Source: Sambucus nigra (taxonomy: Eukaryota; Streptophyta; Magnoliopsida; Dipsacales; Adoxaceae). Taken from it: a stretch of DNA of 64,000 bases. The notes below the pieces were generated by a model that had not been told where the DNA came from, did not search any database, and was given only the letters and a program-made list of their open reading frames with translations. The position numbers and the translations under genes are program-made. Below, one piece after another: positions 11,694 to 24,049 of the stretch (its first letter is position 1; every line of letters starts with the position of its first letter). The stretch lies in assembly GCA_949130495.1 (NCBI GenBank), contig OX422222.1, positions 273,534,109 through 273,598,108 of the forward strand, written 5' to 3'.

Positions 11694-13638
11694 GGGACTG
11701 TTTAGTTGTGGAAAACATTTTCTGTTTTCTATTTTTAGTTTTCATCTTTATTTTCACTTTTCATTTTCTGTGGAAAATTTTGGAAAACTAGAAAACGCAT
11801 TCATTCGTTAAAAATATGAAATCATTTTCAACATATTAACATTCAAAAACTGAAAATTTAGTTCAAAAACTAGAAAATATATATAAAAAACAGAAAATCA
11901 ATCAAAATAATTTAAAAAACACAAAAAATGAATAAAAATCCAAAAAAAAATACAGAAAATGAATTAAAAAACGAGAAAATAAATATTAACCCCAAATTGA
12001 ATTTTGAAAAAACAAATAGAAAAAAATTTACTAAGAGTATTAAGAAAAAATAAAAAATGGATAAACACCAAATCCACCACGCCCCCACCCCAACCTCTAA
12101 CTGTTTCATCCCCCTTATCGCCAAGTCTGTTTTTTTTTCTCATTCTCTTATTTTTTTTCTAAAGTTTTCATTTTTACTACTTTTCTAGGGTATTTATTCA
12201 TTTCCATTTTTTAATTTTTGGAGCGCTTTTTTATTTTCTTTCATTTTTTACTTAATTAATAAATTTCTAACTTTTTAATAAATTTCTGGATGTTTTTTAA
12301 ATTAATTCAGGGGATAATATTTATTTTTTATTTTTTATTCATTTTGTGCATTTTTTCATTATTTGTGTTTTTTATTGATTTCTCTTTCTTTTTTTATTTC
12401 CCAAGCTTTTAATTTTTATTTTTTGGTGTTTTTTTAAATTAATTCTGGGACTAATATTTATTTTATGTTTTTTATTCATCATTTTATTTTTTTTATTTTT
12501 TTTATTTTGTGAGCGTATTTTTAATTTTCTGTTATTTATTTTCTTGATTAATAAGTTTCTTACTTTTTAATAAATTTCTAGGTGTTTTTTTAAATTAATT
12601 TCAGGGTTAATATTTATTTTCTTTTTTATCCACTTTCTGTATTTTTTTTCACTATTTTTGGGTTTTAATTCACTTTCTGGATTTTTTTTTCATTTTTTTG
12701 AGTTTTTATTCATTTTTTGGATTTTTTTTCATTATTTTTGGGGTTTTATTCACTTTCTATATGTTTTAAATTATTTTTGAGTTTTTATTCACTTTCTGGA
12801 TTTTTCTCATTATTTTTGGGGTTTATTCATTTTTTGGATTTTTTTCATTATTTTGGGGATTTTATTCATTTTTTGGATTTTTTTTCATTTTTTTTTGGAG
12901 GGGGGGGTTATTCACGTTCTGGATTTTTTTCATTATTTTTGAGTTTTTATTCACTTTATGATTTTTTTTCTTTATTTTATGGGTTTTATTCACTTGCTGT
13001 ATTTTTTTCATTATTTTTGGGTTTTTATTCACTTTTTGGATTTTTTTTCATTATTTTGGGTTTTTATTCACTTTTTGTATTTATTTTTTTATTTTTGGGT
13101 TTTATTCATTTTATGGTTTTTATTCACTTTCTGTATTGTTTTCAATATTTTTGAGTTTTTATTCACTTTCTGGATTTTTTTCATTATTTTTGGGTTTTTA
13201 ACTTTTTATTCACTTTCTGTATTTTTTTCATTATTTTTTGGGTTTCATTCACTTTTTGAATTTCTTTTTCTATATTTTCTTGACTTTTTCTCATTTTTTT
13301 GGCCGTGACAATTTTTTTCCACAATTTGAGTGTAAATGTAGTACAAAGAGGAAAGATGAGAGAAATGGGTTGAGAGAAATGGAACTCCGTATGTATGTTG
13401 GATGAGAGATATAGAATATATGATCCCCACTTTTAAAATGGGATGAGAGAAATGGATCCCTCTTTTAAAACAGAAAAATAAAAAACATAAAAAAAAATGT
13501 TTTCCATTTTTATGGGAAAATAGAAAAATATTTTTTTATTTGAAAAAATACCTTGTTTGAACACATTCTCTATTTTTCTATCTCCACGGAAAACGTTTTT
13601 TAGAAAATACCCCCATTTTTTCACAACTAAACAGCCCC
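11694..13638. mobile_element. PIF/Harbinger-like element with an expanded internal minisatellite
   Basis: The ends are GGGACTGTTTAGTTGTGGAA on the left and, complemented, GGGGCTGTTTAGTTGTGAAA on the right. The left is preceded by TTA and the right followed by TAA, so only a TA is shared directly. Terminal GGGGCTGTTT motifs are typical of PIF/Harbinger and Tourist MITEs. Subterminal regions are rich in 'gaaaacagaaaat' and its complement. The centre is a T-rich minisatellite which makes the element unusually long for a MITE. Phenylalanine-rich open frames inside it (12,717-13,308) are by-products of the repeat. Confidence 0.7.
12650..13290 (+). repeat. T-rich minisatellite, unit about 39-41 bases
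   Basis: The unit is roughly 'tttttattcactttctgg' followed by 'attttttttcattatttttggg'. About 15 imperfect copies are seen, with a looser version reaching back to about 12,100. Copies vary in T-run length and in 'actttctgg' versus 'attttttgg'. Confidence 0.85.
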
Positions 13639-13641
13639 TAA

Positions 13642-13818
13642 TTTTCTCTTTTTCTCTTTCTCTTTCTCTTTCTCTTTCTCATTCCTCCCTTTCTCCATCC
13701 TTGCAAATCAGACATTCTCTATCTTTCCCTCCCATCTATCTTTTTCTTCATATCTTCCCCCACACAACACATGCATACACACGAACACACACACACGCGC
13801 GTGTGAATACACACACAT
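13642..13818 (+). repeat. CT-rich and CA microsatellite stretch
   Basis: A (TTTCTC)n run at 13,642-13,680 is followed by CT-rich sequence and then a CA/CG dinucleotide tract at 13,773-13,817. It is part of the MULE-like host. The Tat retrotransposon inserted at its right end; similar CA-rich sequence resumes at 34,236. Confidence 0.8.
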
Positions 13819-14486
13819 TGTTATCGCCTAAAACTGGTATATTGATTTAATCTTAGCTAAAGCATACAAGTTCAAATGATAATAGATAAAGAGATAAAAA
13901 TTAATGAAATAATTTTTTAGAATTTGCAATAGAGTGAGAGGAGAAAAAAAAAGATGAAATTGAATTTATGTGGTTCGGCCCAAGGCGGTGCCTACGTCCA
14001 TAGATGCAAGTGTAGGTAGTATTAATTTCGTAGAATGAGAGTGTGTAATCTCATTCAGGTTGTCCATTACTCCATGCCTCCTTAAATATGGGCATGGATG
14101 TATTTGTTTACGGACTAATACAGCTGATCCACTAGAATATGGCAGTGAATTTACCTTTGTAGAATAAACAAAGACCCATTTTATAAGGTAGTGGAGGAAT
14201 AATTATAAAGTTAGCATGGGCAAATATGGGCAGACAAATGTTCGTTTATTTCTAGTGCATGAGTACATTGATGACATCATCCCACTATCTGATTCACTAG
14301 TAAGGGGCATTTATGTTGCACGTGCGTTGTCTAGGAAAACAAGGCCGGCCAGAATACTTAATGTCGTCCGTGATAATATTTGAATCGATCTCATTGTTTC
14401 TTGAGATGACCTCATCCAGGTTACTAATGAGTTCACTTTTACCCTTCTAACTGGTTCCTGGGTCGCACCATATTCATGGTACAACA
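13819..14486 (-). repeat. 3' LTR of the Tat element
   Basis: On the plus strand it reads TGTTATCGCC...GGTACAACA, so the ends are a short inverted repeat TGTT..AACA. It is closely similar to 33,572-34,235 over its whole length. Next to it (14,487-14,500), the complement reads as a purine-rich 'aatcttgggggct', the expected polypurine tract. The CACAT at 13,814-13,818 is the left target flank. Confidence 0.88.
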
Positions 14487-14586
14487 AGCCCCCAAGATTT
14501 TACTCGCGATTGAGGTGCATAGCAGACTCTCTGAAGTATTACGTTTCCTTGGTATGCGCTAAGCAGATTCAGCGAGCGGAGTGTTA

Positions 14587-15072
14587 GAGTATCTCCAGCA
14601 GGCTAATGAAAAATTAATAATCAAAAGATACCACGTCATCTTTTAATTATCCATTTACATGATCGCTATAATTAACAATCTGATTCCTTACAATGGTGTT
14701 GTTATGCTTATTAGCATAACTGACAGTAACAGATAATTAATTTCATCTAGCCGTCCAATCTCTTTTCCAAAGAAAACTACTTATGTTCTTAAGGGCTTAT
14801 ATTAATTTCAACATTCCACATCTTCCGTTGCACGCGTAGAACTATAAAGAGAGAAAAGGGGAGGGTTAGTTGGGAGAGGATGAGAGTAGTGGAAGATGGG
14901 CCACTCATTTGGTTATTGGAAAAAGATTGTCAAATTTGATTATTGAGTGATTAAATTTGATTATTGGTGAAAGGGTTGTTAACAAATGGTTATACCATTG
15001 CAGAGGGTTTTAAGTTTAACATTGTTAAATTTGATTAGATTTGCAAATATAATTATGCCATTGGAGATACTC
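14587..15072. mobile_element. PIF/Harbinger (Tourist-like) MITE
   Basis: Terminal inverted repeats GAGTATCTCCAGCAG and, complemented from the right end, GAGTATCTCCAATGG bound 486 bases with no coding potential. A direct TTA flanks both ends (14,584-14,586 and 15,073-15,075), the 3-bp duplication typical of PIF/Harbinger. It sits in the Tat element between the polypurine tract and the extra ORF. Confidence 0.88.
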
Positions 15073-15120
15073 TTAATCAGTGAAAATTTATAGGCCTTGA
15101 CAATTATGGTTGTCTTTGAG

Positions 15121-15647
15121 TAGGGGTGGCAATTCGTGTGCGTCGTGTCGTGTTCGGGTCGTGTCATGTCGGGTTCGTGTCAAGTATTAGTCAACCATAA
15201 CCCGACCCATTTAACTAATCGTGTCAGATGAGCAAACACTAACCCGACCTATTTATTATCGTGTCGTGTTCGGGTTGATCCGCATAACCCATTAAGTAAA
15301 ATATAAAATAATTTTTTTCATCTCTCTTAACCAATCATACCAATCATAGGTCTACAATAACTTAAATTTAATTAATTTCAACTTCTTTCAACACATAAAT
15401 AATTTATCATCCGATTCTCCATGAATTTTATAGAATGCCTAACAAGATATATAAATTATCTAATATATTCTCCATAAAATACGAGTTAAGCGGGTGTCTT
15501 CGTGTCATTTTCGAGTTATACGTGTTTGACACTAATCCAACCCGTTTATTATCCGTGTTGGTGGATCGTGTCATGTTCGAGTTCGTGTCAAGAAATCATC
15601 AATCCTAATCCGTTAATTTCGTGTCAAGTTATCGTGTCGTGTCCCTA
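15121..15647. mobile_element. Non-autonomous hAT element
   Basis: This 527-base element begins TAGGGGTGGCAATTCG and ends CGTGTCCCTA. It is flanked by a perfect 8-bp duplication TCTTTGAG (15,113-15,120 and 15,648-15,655), the hAT signature. Inside, 'cgtgtcgtgttcgggtcgtg' and similar words recur in both orientations. No transposase is present. Confidence 0.93.
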
Positions 15648-16195
15648 TCTTTGAGGCCCTCAGTGCGCGCCGAGAAGAATGACTTATGACATTTTTCATT
15701 TGGAAATGAACTTTCTACGTGTCAGACGTTGAGGATGACTTTTGGCATAATCATGGCACGCGTGCCTAGGGTAGCGAGTGTTAGTTTGTGCCACATCAGT
15801 CCACTTTCCAAGGCATAAAAAAAATATGAAAACCAAATTTAAAGATTGTGTTTTTTTTAAATCATGTTATGTGTTGCGTTTAATAAGGGTAATGATTACC
15901 GCCTAAAAAATATGAAAACCAAATTTTAAAACTGTTTTAAACTTTCTAACCTCACTTTCCCATACGCGATTGCTTTTAGAGAGAGAAAAACCTTATTTTC
16001 CTTCAAACCCTTCCATCTCCGACTAAACCTTCATGTTGCCCGCCATCTCCAACTAGATTTGCATCTGAGAAAACTCTTTCCCAACGATTTTTTCCCACTT
16101 ACATTCATTTACTGATTGAGCTTAAGCACTGTCTGGCTCGTCTTCAAGCTCTTAGGGTTACAGGTACGACATCCCCATTAGCATTTCCTTGAGAC

Positions 16196-16621
16196 TAGCA
16201 CTGGCAAAATTATGGGCTGGGTCTAATTTGGGCGGGGCAAATATGGGTTGGGCTAAATGTGGGTTGGGCCAAATGTGGGTTGGGTTAAATGTGGGCCGGG
16301 CCAAATATGGGCGGACCAAATATGGGTTGAGCCAACCCATTATTTTTCTACTAAATTAAGTATTACAATTCGAGGTATATATAAAAAAAACTCATATTTT
16401 ACTCATAACTTTTTAAAATGAGTATTATATTTGATTTGTATCGTTTAAAATTGAGCTCCATATTTGATTTTTTGCTTTTAAATATGGGCCCCATATTTAA
16501 CTCATAGCTTTGAAATATGGGCCTCATATTTAACTCATAGCTTTTAAACATGGGCCCCATATTTAGATACTTGGGCTAATATGGGTTGTTTTTTTATTTG
16601 GGCCACATTTTGCCACTACTA
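16196..16621. mobile_element. Non-autonomous hAT element in the extra ORF
   Basis: Ends are TAGCACTGGCAAAATTATGG and, complemented from the right, TAGTAGTGGCAAAATGTGG. A perfect 8-bp duplication CTTGAGAC flanks it (16,188-16,195 and 16,622-16,629). The 426-base interior repeats 'aaatatgggttgggc'-like and 'catatttaactcatagctt'-like units. No coding region. Confidence 0.93.
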
Positions 16622-18564
16622 CTTGAGACTATCAGAATGTGATGAGAGTGTCTATGACCGACCCAATGTTGATGATATATGTTGCCCAATTTCATCCTTG
16701 CAAGTAGGAGTTCGGTTGCCCCTTCACCCGATCATAAGGTATATTCTAAGGGGTTATGTAGTGGATCCAACTCAGCTCCCACCCAACGCTTATAGGTCCA
16801 TCTTAGGGCCAATGGTTTATTGGCAAGCCCATATTGGCTTTGACACCTGACAGGGGACATTTTTAGATTTGTGTATGGTATGAAAGACAATGACAAGGCC
16901 AATGGGCATTTTTATTTTGCCCCCCGAAAGTGCGACCTATAGATGGTGAAAGTTGTTCAGACGAGCAACCATAGCTGGAAGAATCAGTTCGTGAACATTA
17001 ACAGTGATTAGGAGTTTCTCTCTTCCGAGAAGAAACGATCTTGTAGTGTTCCTCAGGACTCTTATGGTATAGATCACATTGTTATATATCTTTCTATTAT
17101 GCTTTATAATTTCACTCTCACTTATAATGTGTTGACACTTTGCTTCTGGTAGGCTTTCTGCGGAGAAGAGAGCTTCAAATTACCAGCAGCCTATATTGAA
17201 CACTTGCACACCCCACCCAGTTGTGTTTAAGAATATTTTTTCAGGGAGAAAATTTATAGAGCTTGGATATTATAATCCTCCTGGAGATGCTCGACTAGAG
17301 ATGGATAGATAACCTAGGTAGTCAAGGGAAACTTTTATGTTGAACGAGGAGGACGGGAAGAACAAGACGGCCCCGCCGAGTAGGAGGTACCAGTCGATTA
17401 GGAGGTTAAAAAAGGTATGAGGCTTATCTTTATTAGCTCATCTTTAGCTTGCCACTTTAACTTTGATAAATGAAGTGTTTTTGTGTAGTCTTCACTCCCA
17501 GTTCATCAGGCTTTTGTGTTTAGCCATCGTCTGGCATAGCCCCTCTTGTACTTGGCCACGCCGCTATGGAGATTGCTCAAAATAGAAAAATTAATGTTGA
17601 GGCCAAAAATAAGAGGGCCTTTACCGATGCTAGATCCAAGAAGAAAGAGGATGTTGAGAAAAGGGCCAATGTCGAGGCCCAAAAGAACGTTGAGTATGCT
17701 TCCAAATGGCATGTTTATGCCGACGCTGACACTGTCGCTACTACACAAGCAAGGGGCAAGGGGAAGGCATTTGCTTCTGATAATAGGCCAGCAACCTGCT
17801 ATAAGAGGCCTATAGATGGTCCCACGCCTCAACCTAGTCACAAAAAAATAAAAGACTAAAGTCCATGGGGAAAGGGTCCAAATTCTTGGGGAGTCTGACC
17901 GGCACTTGGTATGAGGTGGGGGATCATCCACTCCTTATGGTGAAGTAAACTCATTTACTTTTGACTCTGATCACCTTGGAGCAGCCAAAAAATGACAGGA
18001 ACTCTATCTTTTATCACAAAGATAATGCTTCTGATTTATTCGACTACTATATGTACGCCCTTAATTTAAGTTTCTCAGTGGTTTTAATGCTGACGAGTTA
18101 TGGAATATGGTGCAGTAGTAGCACTGAATGGTTGAGGTAAATTCTCAACCAGACTTCTATTTTCTTAGCTTTGTCGAAGTATTTTTTTTTCTTTTTCATT
18201 ATACCGATCTATCTGTGTTATTTCAGGATTCGATGGGTGCCACCGTTTTAAAAGAGAAAGTAGCATCATACCAGAATGCTTATGACGAAGCAAAAGAAAA
18301 CAACTATGAGCTCCTTGAGCACTATGAGACCATGTTAGAGGAATTGAAGGTTGCAAAGTTTGACTACAATAAGGTATGTATTGAGATTAAATAGAAACAT
18401 GATCATCTTCTAGCGAATGTTGAAGCTTTATGATGGGATGAGGTGGAGAATACAAAGCTTAAGGAGTAGATTAAAATCGATGTTCTGAAGCTCAAGAGTT
18501 CGAATAAAGCGATCACGAAGGCGTATGATGATCTTCAAAAAGCTAATGATGCTCTCAAGGTGGA

Positions 18565-20144
18565 TAATTAGGCATAAATTCTTCGTATTTATTCCCGTAA
18601 TTTAGAGTCTTTTAACATTTCGTGCAATGTAATTCGAGTTGTTTAATCTCATATCATTGCTACTAATATTCTCTAACGAGTTCGCCGAGCTTTGTGTATT
18701 TCTCATCGTTCTAGTAGGTATTTAGTGCATGAGAAGAAAGAAAGAAATCGGAAGAAAGAAATAAAAAAATGAAGAAAAGTCAAAAGGGCAAAAGAGTAAT
18801 TTACATATGGAATTGGAACGAGAAGACTAAGAAGAGTTGAAGACCTTAAGTTTACAAGCACATTGGAAGAAATGACATCCGAATTTGAGTCCCAGAGCAC
18901 GAGTTACGAAGCTTCAAAGTTTAGAGAACAATCACAAGGAAGGGGAAAGTTCTGAATAAGACAAACTGAACCCATGGAGGATAAAAAGAACCGATTTGGA
19001 TGCTAGCTAAACTTTCTGTGAAGATGGAACAGAACCGATAGAGAGAAAAATGAACTATATCGATAGTGAAGAAACTTTCTGTAATAGGCAAACTGAACCG
19101 ATGTATCTCACCCGGATCGGTTCGGCTATCAAATTTCATCATTATACTCTTCCAAAATTCATAGTTGTGCATGGTTGAAACTCTTGTAAGAATCTAGTCT
19201 TTTTATTCCAACGTATTTCTAGACTTAAAGGAGTTCTTAGAGTTTTTTATCATAGTTTTAGAGAGAGAAAGTAGTCAAGAACCCTAGGAGCTCAAAGTTA
19301 AAAATTTGTGATTCTCAATTCAGATTTCTTCAGTAAAATTTGTTTCTTCTTCTTTATTGTTTGAATTCATTTATCAGTGCATGATTTATTTATTTTCAAT
19401 GGTTCATAGATTCTCTTTTTCTTATCTAAGTTTAATTTCATCATGTTTTGACTTCCTGCACAGTAGAAAACATAATTGTGGTTAATTGCACCATACTAGA
19501 CTAGATTTCTAAGGGTTGGGATGCGTGAACCCAACCCGATATGGTTTGAACATATAGAAAATTAGTTCTTTGAATTAAATAATGATTGAATCGTCTTGTG
19601 TAGTGATCACAATCATCGTAAGTTTTTTAACCTCGTTTGCCTTAGGTAACCGGGGTGTTTAAGAATGTGATGCGCGTCTTAGCTATTTCGACACCGCTTT
19701 ATTCTTACTCTTGATAACGTATGATGCAAGCTAGTACCCTCATATATGTAATGCTTGAGATTAATAAAGATTAGGTTCAATCATTTATCTAATTAAGAAG
19801 CTAGTTTTATACCCGGTAAATTACTAGGGTTCGGGGGATTGTATTCCACTTATTTTTCTCATTCATGTTTAGTTAATCACAGTTAGTTTACTTCTTTATG
19901 CATAGTTTAACTATTAGTTTAATTTAATTTGCATTTAGTTCGTACATAAAATTCAAATCTCATCACCTTTTCCTTTCCTTTTCTGAGTGAGTTTAGGACT
20001 AAGCATTCTTCCTATTTGTCGTCACATTCTACATCCTATTTCCTTGAGGATTCGACCCCGTCTTACCGGGTTTATTACTTACTCTACTGGTTTGCACTTG
20101 AATCGTAACTAGCACGCACTAGAGACACATTTTGAGTCGCATTA
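18565..20144 (+). repeat. 5' LTR of the Athila element
   Basis: It starts TAATTAGGCATAAA, where the other LTR starts TGATTAGGCATAAA, so the terminal TG has become TA. The end matches the other LTR through 'gcactagagaca' and 'attttgag'. At about 1,580 bases it is longer than the 3' LTR because the middle part (about 18,880-19,661) differs. Confidence 0.88.
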
Positions 20145-20150
20145 AGTTTT

Positions 20151-20168
20151 TGACATCGTTGCCGAGGA
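20151..20168 (+). other. Primer-binding site, tRNA-Asp type
   Basis: TGACATCGTTGCCGAGGA follows the LTR after six bases. The usual Athila site is TGGCGCCGTTGCCGGGGA (from memory); all four differences are C-to-T or G-to-A transitions, as expected from methylation decay. Confidence 0.85.
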
Positions 20169-20303
20169 TTTAGATATACTTTTAGGCGTTGATTTAATCC
20201 AAAAATTGATTCCAAAGCTTGAAAAGCCAAAAAATTCAAAAATCCAAAAAAAACAAATTCCAAAAAGTTAAAAAAAGTTCTTTACTTCTCTCAAAGTCCT
20301 TTC

Positions 20304-22146
20304 ATGGAAAAATTCGCCTCAAACCCCTCAAGCAACTCCCACACGCATTCACGAAAATTCCATAGTTGAGTACGACCCTGATAACCCACATACTTCTCGT
20401 GTTCCACAATTTGGGGTTCCACCTCCAAACTCCATCATGAGTCACACGTTGAATCACACTTCTAGAACACCGAGTGAGGATTTTGAGTCCTTAGGAGAGA
20501 GAGAAATGTCATATATCGCTAGTTTCGATATGGGTGAGGGATACCTACCATATCGTCCCATGAAAGATCTTTTATATCCCGAGTGAACTGTCACCCCTGG
20601 GTGCATTCTACTTCCATACAATGCAGGACAGTTCCACTTTCATAATGGGATGATACAAATTCTCCCCACGTTTCACGGCATGGATTCAAAGAAACCATAC
20701 CTCCACATTCGTGAATTCGAAGAGGCCTGCGACACGTTTAGTGATCAAGCTTTCTCGCAAGACGTCGTTCGCCTAACACTTTTTCCTTTTTTCTTAAAGG
20801 ATAAAGCTAAGACCTAGTTGTGGTCTTTATCGCCGAACTCAGTTAAATCATGGAAGGATATGCAATCAAAGTTTCTCTTGAAATTCTTTCCACAACATAT
20901 AACCAACTCCATCAAGGCTCAAATTCAAGCCTTTCAACAACAAGATAATGAGCCCTTTGATCGGTGTTGGGAATGCTTCTAAGAGTTAGTTAACGCTTTC
21001 CCACATCATGGATTTGAAAAGCACCATCTTATTTCTTTCTTCCATTAAGGGCTAACTATAGCGTCCAAACAACTTGTTCAAACTATGTGTGATAGACCAT
21101 TTGGGGAATTATATGAAAACAATGTTTATGCTCATCTTAAGTATGTCATCGAGACTACTCAAGCGTGGGACGCATCTGATCCCAATGCCCAAAACCATGT
21201 CCGATAGACGTCCTCTACTCCTTTCGCGTCCGGGATATACAATTTGGACAAGGATGTTGAGTGGAATTATAAGTTTAATAAACTTGCTAAGAAAATAGAG
21301 GATGTCCGTGAATCTCACTCAAGAGAAACCTACCGATCCAATCAAGCAAGAGACAACGTGTTCACTATTTATGAGGTTGGACATTCAACAAAGGAATGAC
21401 CGATGATACCCGCCTATAAGATCATGCTTCAAGAGCAAGTGAATACGGTAGGAGATTTTAAGGGTAACTTTAATGCCCCTCATGGGAATTCATACAACCC
21501 TTCGTGGAGGAACCATCCCGGGTTCAGTTAAGGGCAACAGCACACTGCTATGAATCCTAATTCACACGTTTCCCCCACCACCTCCACCACCCCATTTTCA
21601 GTAAGCGTCATTTATGCCACCACATATGCAAGTACCACCTCCTGCACCGTACATCACCTCTCCACGAAAAAATCTCGAGGATGCCTTAAATCAATTCATC
21701 CAATCCCAAAATTCAACTAATGTTAAGTATGATCGCATGTTCTCCAAGATAAATGCAAATATCTCTAAGTTTCAAGCAACCATGAGTATCCACGAAAAGG
21801 GTAAGTTTTCGACCCAAGGCCAAAGACCTCCCCAAGGTCAATATAGAGTTAGCACTATATCCCACAAGCATCCTGACCAATGTAGTGCAATCACCACTCT
21901 GCGCAGTGGGAGAGTTATTGATTTATCACCCCCCCTATACGAGGAACCAAAATACGAGGAGATCTCTCCCAGCACGAAAGAGGCCAAAGATGCCCCCTTA
22001 ACTGAGAGTGATGATGAAGACAACACTAGTGGGCCCAAGGTCATTATGAAACCACCCACTGTCGTGCCATGTCGTTTCCTCAACAGTTGGTCCCGTCTCA
22101 AAAAAGGACCTCCCATGACGATGTTATGTACATCCTCAAGCAAGTA
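20304..22146 (+). pseudogene. Athila gag, broken
   Basis: From MEKFASNPSS at 20,304, the gag core reads LPTFHGMDSKKPYLHI, REFEEACDTF, VVRLTLFPFFLKDKAKT, then a stop where W is expected, and FLLKFFPQH. Further stops follow (ECF*EL). The C-terminal part at 21,614-22,146 is open for 177 codons, with proline-rich sequence and a segment QCSAITTLRSGR that matches the conserved end of Athila gag. Gag forms the particle; stops at 20,816 and elsewhere prevent this here. Confidence 0.85.
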
Positions 22147-22879
22147 AAGATAAATTTACCTTTTCTCGAGACTATCAAGCAATTCCTGCGTATGCTAAGT
22201 TCCTTAAGGACTTACTCATGGTGAACCGTATGATAAAGGTAAAGAATAATGTATTTTGGCACAGAACGTCAGCTCAGTTATGTTGAGTGGCCTTGCATTG
22301 AAGTATAAAGATCCGGGTACACCCACCATTTCATGCATCATGGGTAAGAACAGTATCGAATGAGCGCTAATATATTTAAGGGCGAGTGTTAACATCCTCC
22401 CCTATTCCATCTATAAGCAACTGGATTTGGTGGATCTTAAGCCCACAGATATGACTCTCCAACTCGTGGATCCCTCGGTGAAGATGCCTCGGGGAATCGT
22501 TAAAGACGTGATTGTCCAAATTGACACTTTCTACTTCCCGATGGATTTTGTCATTTAGGATAAAGAGCCATCCGTTCTCCTCAGCAATCATGTTCCCGTC
22601 ATCCGTGGTCGCCGATTCTTAGTTACGGATAATGCAATTGTAAATACTAGAAGTTGGAGAATGCAATTAACGTTCGGGAACATGACCCTTGAGAAAAATA
22701 TCTTTAACAACACTAAACTCGAGGGTCATGAGAGTGAGATGAGAGAGACGGATCTTATGAAAGTCATGGGACACGAGCATGAGAGGAATCATATAAGTAA
22801 TTCGTTAGGGGTGTGCGAGGTTAAAGCTAGTGAGATAGTGATGAATGAGGAGTGTGAGAGAGCTCACTTATTTGGGTAA
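22147..22879 (+). pseudogene. Athila protease, inactive
   Basis: The conserved order is visible: KQVKINLPFLETIKQF, then ASVNILPYSIYKQL, then MTLQLVDPSVKMPRGIV and MQLTFGNMTLEKNIFN. The catalytic block, usually DLGAS, reads YLRAS, so the aspartate is lost. A stop interrupts FVI*DKEPS and frames shift before 22,380. The open stretch at 22,661-22,879 is its C-terminal extension. No RT follows. Confidence 0.85.
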
Positions 22880-24049
22880 AAGAGCGAGGGGTTGAAGATT
22901 GAGCAAGTAAGAGATGCCATGAACTTAGGACAGGTTGAGAGAAAAAGAGGGCCGGTGGATAAGAACCTCAGTGTTAATGTCCAATCGCAATTGGACTCAT
23001 GTAATCATCCACCCATGCCACCGAAGCTTTCAGATGCAATAGAGGAGAAGACGCAAGTCTCTTCCAACTTAGAGCCCGACCCAAGCAATCCTGAGAGAAA
23101 GAGAGAGAGAGAGAGAGAGAGGTTTGATGAGTCCCTCCAGTTTTGACCAAGAGGAGGTCTCCAAGCCGGGATAAGTAAGTTTCACTTTTGTTGGGCACCT
23201 TGAGAATCCCACCCAGAACACATATCACGAATCTCAAGGTGACACCTTTTCTTTTGGGAAAGGTCCCAACTTGTTCCGATTATTGGTGTATGATCCTAGT
23301 ACGGGTGAAGCAAGGAGAGCATTCGATCCCATGAGGAGGGTCGAATGAATTTTTAAGGTTGTGAGAGGTCGTCGCACCCCCTACGTGTATGGGGTGACTC
23401 TTGTGTACACTAATTAGAATTAGGATTAGGGTCTTAAGAGTCCGTAAGTGTAGGTTATGAGATGATAGGAGTTCAAATACGAATTTCGTGAGGGCGTGGA
23501 AAGTTTCAAGTGAGTTCATTCATTGGAATAATTGTGGGAGTGTTCAAAAAATCAAGAGTGAAAGAATCCATACTTGAAAGAGGAGAAGAGAGTTTCTGTA
23601 CCCAGCGAACCTAACCGATACCACTGGACCGGATCGGTTCAGTTTGAGAAAATTCAAAATAAAAAAAGTCGAATCAGACCGGTTCGCCCCTGGAATCGGG
23701 ACTGGTTCGGCCTCTGCAGAAATTTTTCCCCTTCCCTAGGTGCTTCTCCCCTTACCCCAATATCTTCATTTCCCTCCTATTCTGATTTTTCCCTCCATTA
23801 TTCCCCCTTTTTCCCTCCAAATACCTTTCCCCCCTCCACCCACACCACTTATAAATTTCCACCCTCTCCCACCCTTTTCTCCACATTCTAGCCAATTCCC
23901 TCCCATACATACTCACTCTCCATCTATCTCTCATATTTCCAACAATACCAAAATTTCCCATTGCCAATCGAGCTCCCCACATCAAATACACCTCCACCGA
24001 AGTTCTCTCGACGGTAACGAGGACTACCATTCTCACATAGAACAAATAT
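22880..24049 (+). other. Linker region of the Athila element, no recognised domain
   Basis: A short open frame at 22,892-23,146 is charged and ends in an (AG)n tract (23,097-23,122), which gives RERERER. The rest is proline-rich or non-coding; 23,574-23,891 is open but low in complexity. The RT, RNase H and integrase normally found here are missing. Confidence 0.6.

Noticed and set aside
12717..13308. Two phenylalanine-rich open frames
   Set aside because: They are produced by the T-rich minisatellite and have no protein-like composition.
17506..17931. A 141-codon minus-strand open frame
   Set aside because: The plus strand here is part of the antisense extra ORF of the Tat element, with introns and in-frame neighbours; the minus frame has no recognisable domain.
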